From Lineus longissimus (Eukaryota; Nemertea; Pilidiophora; Heteronemertea; Lineidae): a stretch of 64,000 nucleotides of DNA. Shown piece by piece: positions 37,988 through 47,600 of the stretch (position 1 is its first letter; each line of letters opens with the position of its first letter). The stretch covers positions 3,408,001 to 3,472,000 of the forward strand of contig NC_088320.1 in NCBI RefSeq assembly GCF_910592395.1, written 5' to 3'. The translations under genes and the position numbers were made by a program. Below the pieces are notes generated by a model. The model was not told the DNA's origin and made no database searches. It saw only the letters and a program-made list of their open reading frames with translations.

Positions 37988-40604
37988 AAACCTTTGAAAT
38001 AAAACTTCCTTGCTCAGATGTTCAGTGTAGAGGTTTTTCAGCGAATTGAAATACGCTGAGAGGTTGATCAGATCTTGCATTTTACCGAAAATCTCCAAGG
38101 GGAGCATATCTGCGTTGTCAAAGGCTCAAAATCTTGTAAGAGTGTACTTTCGATAAAGCCTGTTACACTGTCTCTCTACCTTCACCAAAGCAGCCTATTG
38201 GTAAAAGAAAATAGCAACCGCCAAATTCGATCGCATCGGAACTGGGAATTTCATCTTGTTTTTTCTTTGTTTTAGAAGTCAATCAGGAATTATTGAAGCT
38301 CCTAAAATTATCGAGTTTAAATGCAATTCTATCTCAGTCATTACACTTTAGATGAGTGTCAATGTCATCAGGGAGGTCATATTGATTTCAGAGCTTGATG
38401 ACAAAATCTCGTCTCCCAGCGAGTCAAGAAAATTTGAGATAATCTTAAAGTTCATGAAGCATTTCCTATCTAAAATCATCTCGTTGCTAATTCAAGAGGT
38501 TGCCTCCAGCGAAGAACAGCACTTACGGAATATCATCAAGAAAGTAAAGACACTTGTTACTGCTGCCTGTAGCTATGCAACACTCAACGCCAATTAACAC
38601 ACCCTTTAAGTGTTGTGAAATAACCACTTAGTGAAGTGCAGATTAGCAACAATTCTAAAATGTCAGATCAGATCAGATCACCCCTGACTAGATACGGCAA
38701 TCCGATCCAGATGTGCTAAAACATTTACATTTTTGCTTGGACTTTTAATGCTACCCCAATATCATCCCAGTCGTGCTAGAAGATTTAGCTTCCAGATTTG
38801 TTAACAATCAGCTCATCTATTGAGTTTTTAATGTCATGAATTGAAAGGCTGTGACTATATATGAATTCCACGAGGTCCCAGCGGCAGCCCATTCGTCTCT
38901 GATAACATTCAAGCACTTTCCTTGGAGGGTTTTCATCGACTTGGTTATCAGAGTAACCTATTGTATTAGTAGTAAAAGCCATGCCAACATCATGACAATT
39001 GGCTCGCTAGACTCTCATCCCATTGAAGAACGAGTATTAGCTCATACCTCATATGGTGCCGCACTCTCTGTGACATTTTCTTTATTTTCTTCAGAATTGA
39101 AATGATGCAATCTCGTGTAAAATAACTGCACCAAATTGAAAATCCGCAAATTCGTAATATTTTAGACAATGGTAAATGCAGTAATGAAACGCGCCGTGAC
39201 TGAGTAATTACATTCTTTTATTCACGGCCAATCCTAAATCCGTCTTAATATTCTTGTGCTCGCCTACCGAAAACAGGATTTCTTGATATTTCGAGATGGC
39301 ATAAAAACGGAAATGCTGTATTACATTGAAGAAGCGAAAAAGAGCACACAAGGGTAATATCCAGTTCTGCTCAAGGTATTTAAGCATAGAACATTCAGTG
39401 GGGATGGAAGACTTCATACCAACTTTTTCCTTCCAAGATATTAAGGAATAGTGTATAGGCAACATGATGGTGGCTTCGTTTTTGTCTTGGTCCGAGAGAC
39501 TGAGAGCATCCAAACTTAATCATAGCGCTATGCGACACGAGAAAGCATCGTATATGGGACTCGACGGGTGTCAACTTTGATCAGTCATCCTGCCCTGATA
39601 TAATGAAGGCGGTAACCGAGATGGTCACTGCCAGCGGTACAGCGACGCGAAAATTTAGTTACCCAGTTACTCTACACCACTGAAAGCACAGGTAAACGAT
39701 TATGTCTGTCATTAATTTTTTAAAAGGGCCATGCATCTGTCTCAAATTCATTATACGAACGCTGTGCGTTTTGTAATGTACCGATTCCATTACACGTAAC
39801 TGGAATTCGAAGCAATCACTACACCAGTGACGAAGACCTACAATCTAAATTTGGGCGACTACTGAGTTGCTTAGACTGTCGCCCGGTATTTCGTGTCACA
39901 GAAGCTTATCGTCCCTAAATATCACCACCCGAGGATAAACTCGCAGGACAAATTCCGTGCGTGCCGGAAAACACATCAAATCCCATTCACCGCCACTGAT
40001 CGAATCCCGAATCAGATGATCGGTTTTTTTCCTAACGTACTTTTATTTGGTGTAAACACTGCGGGGAGAATGCGAGGGTGAAACGCGATGATTGACACTA
40101 CACTAGTGCTGGGTAAATTGACATGTAAGAATGATGAGTTGTTAATAAACTGTGATGGACATGATGGAAACGTGTCCGGGCGATCAGCGGACCAGCAGTA
40201 GTCATCATTGGCAATATCCCGAAAAAAGACGCAACTGTTTATTACCATTTGGATGAATTGACGGCACGTATCTGTTTGACGATGACAGTGCAGTCACGCC
40301 CGCGTGATAATGCATGCCCCTCAGCGTCGTCAATGTTCACACTTAATCACGTCTGTAATAAATTACTTGCAACTGACGTTCTTCAAGTGGTTGATTTTTT
40401 CCGTTTTGAGGGATGTGATAAAGTCATTTAGTCTACTTGAAAAAGATTGATCGACTTGGTCACTGATTTCGAGGCGGATATGAGAAACTTGAGAAGGGTG
40501 GTAGGCTTTTACCGGGAGACAGGTCGGCCCTTTTAAGTACATGGTACACGAAGTCGACGATAGTTTGTACCTTTGCATGTTCTTTTACCGACCCTTACCT
40601 CGCA
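37988..40604. other. No recognisable gene
   Basis: Frames up to 101 codons (39208-39513 -), unidentified. A trivial (GATCA)3 microsatellite is at 38666-38680. Nothing else was recognised. Confidence 0.55.
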
Positions 40605-40785
40605 GTGAAAAGGATTCAGGTCGAGCCCAATACCTGGTCTACTGTCTTTAAACAAAGCCCGCTCGCACCAAGACCTAAATTCCCATTGTTCAACTGTCTT
40701 ATCAAAGGGACTATCAGGGCAAATCTTGATAACATCGACCCCCATGGAACAGTTTCTATGGGGTCAATAGGCCAAAACTTGGGAG
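40605..40785 (-). repeat. Dispersed repeat family, copy C (fullest copy)
   Basis: Matches copy B over about 140 bp from CTACTGTCTTTAAACAAAGC through GGCAAATCTTGATAACATCG and CCCCCATGGAACAG. It shares the more distal IGLD-coding block with A and D. The minus strand is open from 40745 to 40533 (70 codons), starting MGVDVIKICPDSPFDKTVEQ, then C-E-R-A-L-F-K-D-S-R, then GIGLDLNPF. A GC-rich hairpin (GACCCCCATG against ATGGGGTC) lies near 40736-40764. Copies B and D show the ancestral stem was CGACCCCCATG / CATGGGGGTCG. Confidence 0.8.
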
Positions 40786-41227
40786 GGCAAATTAGCGTTA
40801 TGTACCACGCTTTGTGTACAGCGAGTGAACGAGTCGATATGTAAATGATGTATTCTTGGTGAGGTTGGTTTAACGAATAGGCGGCTTAGCGAAGTCCAAA
40901 ACTTGCGGGTAAGGATGCGTTTAGATGATTAGAGACCAGCACCAGCTGTTAATCTAGCTTGTTATAGAACACGCATAAGCTATTAGAATGTTCTTGATGG
41001 AGATGGATCGGGATCTTAATTAATCTCATGGTGCTGATAACAAAATTAAAGATTCTGCGCACAGATTGTAATCTTGATCAAGAGATGAAAAACTCAACTT
41101 GAGCTGCAGATGTTGGGTAAAGCGTCACTAAGACATAGTGAGTACTATATGCACTATTGGGCGCTGATATAATGTACTTACGCCCTTAATAGAATGAGAG
41201 TGCCCAAGTTATCGCACGAAGAACTTA
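40786..41227. other. No recognisable gene; probable SINE body
   Basis: Nothing identifiable apart from the likely 3' body of the minus-strand SINE whose head lies at 41228-41300. Confidence 0.5.
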
Positions 41228-41300
41228 TTCGGTCGGGGATCGAACCCACGATCACAGAGAAGACAGGTGTCGATGTTTTTAACTACGCTACTCGACTACT
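41228..41300 (-). mobile_element. tRNA-derived SINE head
   Basis: On the minus strand a B box GGTTCGATCCC (complement of 41236-41246) follows an A-box-like TAGCGTAGTTAA (complement of about 41279-41290) by about 44 nt, the normal tRNA spacing. Between them is CATCGACACCTGTCTTCTC. Cloverleaf pairing is poor, so it is a tRNA-like pol III head rather than a tRNA. The body would extend toward lower coordinates. Confidence 0.6.
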
Positions 41301-42477
41301 CTACTGTTCCCGCAGAACGACAGATTATTATCACAGGATCACGTGAACTAGGTCATTTAATATTGTTAATAAACCCGTATGATTTTGTATTCGCTTCAGA
41401 TTCTAAGGATGGCTATCAGCTTCGAAGGTATTGTTGGGAGAGGCGAAGGTTTTGAATAGAAATCTTGTTTTATTCCGATGAATGGCAAATCTCATTCAAC
41501 AATTCGTGACATTCGGAATGATAAATGATTTTTTATGAATTAACCAATATTGTAATTACATCGCACCTAGTTCATCTATTAGTTTGTTTATTTCCTGCCC
41601 GGCAGTAGTTGAGGCTAATCCTATTCCGACATGCCATGATTTAAGTCATCATTTTAACAACGTGATGAAACTGGTATTGAGTTCCTAAACGATATCATCA
41701 AAATCGTTGCTTATTTTGACAGGAAATTTGGAAAGGACGATATCAGATATTTCAATTTGTCTCACACTGCATTTTCAAAGTTTATACCTCGTAATAAGTT
41801 AGAGGGTAAAATGAACTTGCAGTGCACGCGCCAGTGTGGTAGTTTCGTACAAGCAAGGTACGCCTCTCCACGCATCTGAAGCCTTCGTTTACAAGTTGAA
41901 TATGCAGAAGTTGGTATTAACTAGAAAGAAAGAATCCGAAACATCGGTGAATCATTTATACGTTTTGTTACATGTAGATTTTTCGGTTTCTGAGATCCAA
42001 GTTACAGATTAAGTTATCTACGCTTTGGAGGATTCGCCTGCTCTAGGTGGTTGAAGCTTTTGAAAGGTTCTCCCACACAGCATCACAAAAATCACAAAAA
42101 TAGTTGATGGAAAGACGCCGGAACAAGACAAAGCAAGGGCTACTTTTTGGTTCTTCCTTCCGAACATAATATCACTGATTGTCTTCAGAAAATGATTAAA
42201 GCAGAAAGACCAGTACCATTTTTCAGTCCCTGCACCATCGCATGATCGCATTCGGGAAATGTAGGCGTGTGACGTCATTCGTGGGCGAATTGTGGTGATG
42301 CCAATAAGCCAGTGAGGCCACTTACCGTATTAGTAACGATGCACGAAACTGATCAGGACATCATCAACAAGCCATTATACAAATAACTGAGTTCTCGCGC
42401 TCTACCGTCATCCTTAGCAATAGTAACGGTGGTGCATCCATGTAATGTATTGCCTGGACAGTACATTTAGTGCATTT
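41301..42477. other. No recognisable gene
   Basis: One unidentified frame at 42018-42278 (-, 86 codons). TACATGTA at 41969. No other structure was seen. Confidence 0.6.
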
Positions 42478-42917
42478 CTCTAGCTGTACGTAGACAATGC
42501 ATATCTGTATATAGACAGCGCATTTCTCTGTTACGTAGACAGTGTATTTCTCTGTATGTAGACAATGCATATCTGTATGTAGACAGCGCATTTCTCTGTT
42601 ACGTAGACAGTGTATTTCTCTGTTTGTAGACAATGCATATCTGTACGTAGACAGCGCATTTCTCTGTTACGTAGACAGTGTATTTCTCTGTATGTAGACA
42701 GTGCATCTTTCTCTGTTACGTAGACAGTGCATTTCTCTGTATGTAGACAGTGCATATTTCTCTGTGTAGCTGTATGTAGACAACACATTTCTCTGTTACG
42801 TAGACAGTGTATTTCTCTGTATGTAGACAATGCATATCTCTATGTAGACAACGCATTTCTCTGTATGTAGACAGTGCATTTCTCTGTATGTAGACAGTGC
42901 ATCTTTCTCTGTGTAGA
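42478..42917. repeat. Satellite array: 21/24/23-bp monomers in a 68-bp higher-order unit
   Basis: GTAGACA recurs at 42490, 42511 (ATAGACA), 42535, 42558, 42579, 42603, 42626 and 42647, with spacings 21, 24, 23, 21, 24, 23, 21. The order of monomers therefore repeats every 68 bp. Monomers read GTAGACA-(A/G)(T/C)G(C/T)AT-TTCTCTGTA/TTAC. The right half (after about 42690) is less regular, with indels. The minus strand is open through much of it, giving CLHTEKYTVYVTEK-type peptides, a by-product of the repeat rather than a credible protein. Confidence 0.92.
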
Positions 42918-43934
42918 GCTACCAGTTTCAAAACACGATCAGTGGCGCCGCGGCATCAGTGGCAAGTATGCTATACGAGGGAGATACATGCAGAAGCACA
43001 GGCAAGCCACGGCCACAAAATGCCTACAGAAAGGACCTTGAGATGCGGGCTGTTTTCAGGTGGAATCGTTTTATGATCGAATCCTCGCTTTTATTAAGGA
43101 ATCTATCGGCATGCTATAACGAACCAGAAAAACGTTCTAGATTGATTTTGAGCGTTATTCAGTCCAAAACGAAACAAGAAAAAATCGCAGGAAGACATAA
43201 ATCATTGTTATTACGACTAGATTCGCCATGTTAGCGGAGATTACCGTGTGTTCTATGAATTATTCCGCTTTAGTGGCGAGTCAGCATTAAAAGTTACAAA
43301 TTAGACTCCCATTAGCAAAATGCCGAGCTTATCGCATCGAGGCAAGATGTATGGCATCCAGCAGGCTATGCGGTGCTTTTGTTATTTCATGAAAGTTTTT
43401 TTTATTAGCGTTCTACAGAAAGTTCGAGTGGTTTACAGTTTCACGTAGTGTTCTGCAGATGGTTGAGATTCTTCTTCCAATTATTCAGGCCCGCATTACT
43501 ATACTATAAGAAGCCATGCTTTAGGTAGGCCATTCATGTGTGATCCCTCTGAATAGGCTGTGACTGCACAATGCACAGACAATGTTTTAATCCTTTGTAT
43601 AGTGGTCATTCTTTGTTGGAATTGTGATGTAATTGGGTGTCGGTCCGGTGCAGTGTATGGTATAACAAGTATGAATGCAGAGTAGGTTTTGTGGCTGAGC
43701 TGGCAGTCTGTCGAGAACTGTGCGGCAGAGCACAGCCATATGGGATCTAACTGTTGATCTTGGCTGCGTCCGGCCGTACCTTGTTCTCTTTTTCTTGTAC
43801 ATGTAGTTAATTATCTGTATAAAGTTGGCCAAATAAAATACATATGAATCCCAAATGTCAGTGCTGTTGGTTTTTTGTTTTGGATTTTGTTTACAAAGAA
43901 AGCTTCTGAAATAACATTGTGTCGAGTTGAGACT
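42918..43934. other. No recognisable gene
   Basis: Frames at 42959-43234 (+, 91 codons) and 43587-43994 (-, 135 codons) are unidentified; the second runs into the SINE-like sequence at its start. TACATGTA at 43798. The miR-31-like site at 43339-43387 is listed separately. Confidence 0.5.
43339..43387 (+). ncRNA. miR-31-like sequence in a weak hairpin
   Basis: AGGCAAGATGTATGGCATCC (43340-43359) matches the start of bilaterian miR-31 (AGGCAAGATGT then TGGCAT) with one inserted A, then diverges. The segment can fold: GCAT/ATGC closes a 10-nt loop (43358-43367), and the rest pairs loosely with 43368-43384 through several G-U pairs and mismatches. Both the loop and the star arm differ from the usual precursor. 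A real miR-31 is very highly conserved, so this is at best a degenerate copy and probably coincidence. Confidence 0.15.
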
Positions 43935-44130
43935 GAGACGCGGGCACAATTGGTACAGCGGTTCATCTCTTAGTACCAGAAATTCCGATATCAATCCCCG
44001 ACTTTAGCATCCAAAAGCACCAAGCACAACAAGGCACAGTGGCAATACTACCATGAAGGACTGACCCCTCCCCCGTTGCGCCTTTGGGATGTCATCGAAC
44101 AATCATTGTAAAAGCTCCCACCATGCCATT
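43935..44130 (+). mobile_element. Degenerate tRNA-derived SINE
   Basis: An A-box-like GGGCACAATTGGTACAGCGG (43942-43961) and a mutated B box GATATCAATCCC (43987-43998) are 45 nt apart, as in a tRNA. An anticodon-loop-like CTCTTAGTAC lies between. The downstream body is unassigned and the right end is approximate. Confidence 0.5.
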
Positions 44131-44534
44131 GACATTGACGTTGAGCACATGGTCATAAAAATCCGTCTCCATTATCCGACCGGCAAATCGGACCCTTGTC
44201 TCTTCGGACGTATTAAAATAAGCGAGTGACAGCTTTTATGAGAGTTTATTCACCTTCGTGCCATAAGGCCTCATAAAATATACATGAAGAGAGATTGATA
44301 TCCAACGGCGAGCGTACCGCAATGGCTTTTGGTCACGTTATATGTCGACGAGATAGTAAGGAGATCCTGGTCACCCACATCATACACGACTTTATTGTTC
44401 ATCATTATAAGTACATGTATATTATTTATAAGCAGCCCTAATTTTCAATCCCACTGCGCTATTACCATTTTCCATTTTCTTCCAGGTTATGTGAAAAAAT
44501 ACAGCTCCGTATGTATGGAGTACGATTGTTGACC
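44131..44534. other. No recognisable gene
   Basis: One frame of 67 codons (44329-44532 +) without motifs. TACATGTA at 44412. Confidence 0.6.
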
Positions 44535-44675
44535 CCTAGCAATTCAGACCTAACCCAATTCATGGTATGTTGCCTTTAAACAAAGTCCTCTGACTCGCAG
44601 CTACGCAAGGTTTATCGGGGTAAACCTTGATAACATCGACACCTCGAGACAGCTTTCATGGGGGTCGAAACCGGC
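44535..44675 (-). repeat. Dispersed repeat family, copy D
   Basis: Shares CTTTAAACAAAG (44574-44585), GGTAAACCTTGATAACATCG (44619-44638) and CTTTCATGGGGGTCG (44652-44666), then AACCGGC as in copy B. The minus strand reads DVIKVYPDKP...RTLFKG...IGLGLN in the same phase as copies A and C, with one stop before IGLGLN. The middle block (ATTGTTC / FDK region) is rearranged or lost. Confidence 0.75.
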
Positions 44676-45804
44676 AAGAGAAAATATACATATTGCATGT
44701 TTGCAATACGTTTATGTAATATAAACAACGGAATGTCATCAGCCAAACGTGATTTTCATAATGCAACAGTAATTAATCCCGGTTCCGGTAACAGCATGGC
44801 TTATGATAAAACAGAGACCGAATACTGGCCAGTAAATCGCCGTTGATCAACCACTGCTTTCAAATCATACACCAGATGGTTTTTGACAGGCACACTCGGC
44901 AAAAACTCTGGTGGTAACTACAGCTCTGTTGGACATCATGGATGAATAATGGTAACATAAGAGGTTCCCTGGAAAGGAAAATGAAGCGACATGCAGTTAT
45001 TTGATAGGCCAGGATCCTGAAGAAAAACCTTTCGTTGACAGGTTACAAATTATGCTACCAGCTAGAGATCGTTGGCTGTGCAGATACCGAAAGCATGAAA
45101 GGATGAGGTTAAGAGTCAGTCGGTGCGAATGTCATTTGGTGTAAAATAGTTAGTGGTATACGTGAAACACGTATACAAAAAACACGCCGTAAGTGTAAGC
45201 AGTGTCCTGTACGAGCTGATCCATGTGGCCTAGAACACCTTGGTAACAATGTACTTATGTTAACAGTGTATTATGCACTCTGCTTCGTTTGACAGCACCG
45301 GGTATGTTCAGCCAATCACAATCGCAAGACTTGATGCAAGACATCGACGAGGCGTCGTTACGGTTCTTTTCGCTCAACCTTCGCCGTGTTTGATGAGACG
45401 ACCTTCAGTTCGATATCCATTTCTAGAAGACATGACCTCGATCTGCTCAAACATCGATGAAACAGCCTTGCTAAAATGAGATTGAACCACATCTAGAACG
45501 ACTTACACCTGGTTGTTATCTCAACAGATGCAGAGCATGCTTCCCTGCAGTCGAACGAGAAGGATTACTCTGCAAAGGTTCACAACTCATGGAGGCTTCT
45601 TCGACATTCCAGCCAAGTTGCTAACCGCGACCTCAGATGACCTCCACGCGGAAACAAGTTCCCGGCGTGCTTTGTGTTAGCAACTCAACACCCAGTACAC
45701 GATACGTTCACTGGGCCAGGTGGATCTGATCGGGATCTCCCTATGATTTCGTTTCCTGGCAAGTTACAGCTGGCTGATAGAAAACTGACTTCTAAATAGT
45801 TGTT
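44676..45804. other. No recognisable gene
   Basis: Unidentified frames at 44658-44846 and 45273-45479 (+). The hairpin at 45156 is listed separately. Confidence 0.55.
45156..45176. repeat. Perfect 9-bp hairpin
   Basis: GTATACGTG-AAA-CACGTATAC: a perfect stem with a 3-nt loop. No flanking duplication. Confidence 0.85.
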
Positions 45805-46025
45805 AAACATCGACCTCATTGGCGGTCTACTTTATCAAACCAAATCTCTCTTCACATTTTTAACGCATGAACTGTAGCTTGATTTTGGGCTAGGTTCGGT
45901 ACTGAAAACCCGGGTTGGATATCACCAATCGCTCGACCTCGATTATACCATCGACTTAATGGGCAGTTTTATTCCATCACACCAAAGCCCTTTTCGCACT
46001 TTTAACGCATGAACTTTGGCACTGC
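45805..46025 (+). repeat. Direct duplication, about 141 bp apart
   Basis: CATCGACCTCATTGGC...TTTTTAACGCATGAACT (45809-45873) recurs as CATCGACTTAATGGGC...TTTTAACGCATGAACTT (45950-46016). The anchor TAACGCATGA is at 45861 and 46003. Similarity fades outside about 70 bp. Confidence 0.75.
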
Positions 46026-47312
46026 ATGTGTCTCGGTATTGGCTGTCCCTCAACGCACCGCCCGGATGGAACTGTCATATTCCATCCAAGCTGTGTTTGG
46101 TAAGACAACCAATACTGACAGTGAGATATCAATTCATTAAACATAACTTGGAATTACGAGTTAAGCAGACTACCTCAATGAACCTTTCAAAAGAAATTGA
46201 AAATCGCTGTGTAATCTTTTTGGGAATTAAGATATTCTTCTTATCGCAAAGATAATGACAATAACTCTAAACTTTAGGAATTGCCTCCGTCATTTGACAG
46301 CCGTTCCACTCATCTCCAATTTCATTAAATGAAAATAATTGCCTCTGAAGAAAACTTCGAACGAAATTGTCGCTGAGATGTATGACTGATGGACGTTTTC
46401 CCCCCTGCCCAGAATCTCTCCGAAGCCCCTGGAATTAATTCTCGTCGCCGTCACATGTTCGTGCCCTTGACTAAAAAAGTTTTTGAATCATTGGGGCTGG
46501 CAGTATTACCGTAGTTCCATTGACTGATTTCCCACTCGTGCAAGTGTTTGAAGGATGGGAGAAAATCGTCAAATTGAGAATAAAAGAGAAAATAATTGAA
46601 AATTCAAAGACAAACTGCAACTTCATTATTGTGTCGGAGTTTGACTGACGGAAAATTTCCCTGGCGAGTAAAGGTCACAACCTTGCTGCCTACTTTGACA
46701 ATGCGTCGTATGAAGATGAACCAGACATCTTTCAAATTCTCAATGATTGCCTCTGTTATCTTGGTGATCCAAGTCATAGTTTGACTAATTCTTTCATTTT
46801 CTCGAAGGCTTCAATCAAACCTCAAAACGCCTCGTGTCTTATTTGAACAGCTGGATTTTGCATCGGCGAAGCTATCATACTTAATGATGATCAAGACATG
46901 ATCACCGAAGAGTTGATGGTATGATTGCTTCAGATTTGTTTTGCAACGACAACCAATCACTGATGAAACCGGAGAAACACCATTGCCGAGGGTATTTCAG
47001 GACAACGTTAAAAAATGAGAAGTTTTTAAGGCTTTTTCTTTTATCGCATTCAGCTGTTTTTGTGTATTATAATGTACTGTGAATCAATATTAACTCAGTT
47101 TTTGATTAAAACGGCGCTTTTGCTGTCAATTGAGAGGACAGTCAATGTATAGGTGACAACTGACTCAGATGGTATACTTCGCAGAACATTGCTCGATTAT
47201 TTCGGAAGTTGTACGCTTGAGACAGCTACTTGTACAGCAACTGCTAAGCTACAAATACCAATAACGGAAATTTTATGACAATGTGCTTATTACCACTAAG
47301 TTGGTCTGAATA
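46026..47312. other. No recognisable gene
   Basis: Short frames only (46016-46255 +, 46596-46784 +). Nothing else identified. Confidence 0.6.
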
Positions 47313-47600
47313 TATAGTGGGTATCATACTAAATTGGTATTCCCGCAATATGGTGTCCCTTGGTGCAAAACAAAACAGTCAGGCCCAACTGCAGATTTCG
47401 CAACCGCATACAGATTTGTAAGCCATATCGAGAATACTATATATTTTATCTGCTCATCACGATCAAGCTGCTTAAATGTATAATGGGTATCGTAATTGGT
47501 ACTCCCAGTATGGTGTGCCTTGGTGCAAACCTCAACACTCCGGTCCACGGCATAAAACTTTTTACCTAAGCAGGCTATATTGAGATTACTATCTACTCTA
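47313..47600 (+). repeat. Imperfect tandem duplication, about 150-166 bp
   Basis: TATAGTGGGTATC (47313) / TATAATGGGTATC (47479), TATGGTGTCCCTTGGTGCAAA / TATGGTGTGCCTTGGTGCAAA, and GCCATATCGAGAATACTAT / GCTATATTGAGATTACTAT are found in the same order. The offset shrinks from 166 to 151 bp through deletions in the second copy. Confidence 0.8.

Noticed and set aside
42478-42917. CRISPR-like array
   Set aside because: The whole monomer repeats with no unique spacers, and the context is eukaryotic.
42364-42931. Tandem-repeat protein on the minus strand (CLHTEKYTVYVTEK repeats)
   Set aside because: Open frames arise from the satellite itself, change phase with indels, and have no start or flanking coding signal.
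46955-46980. Second hammerhead candidate (CTGATGA followed by GAAAC)
   Set aside because: Only seven bases lie between the core elements, too few for a stem II with a G-C closing pair.
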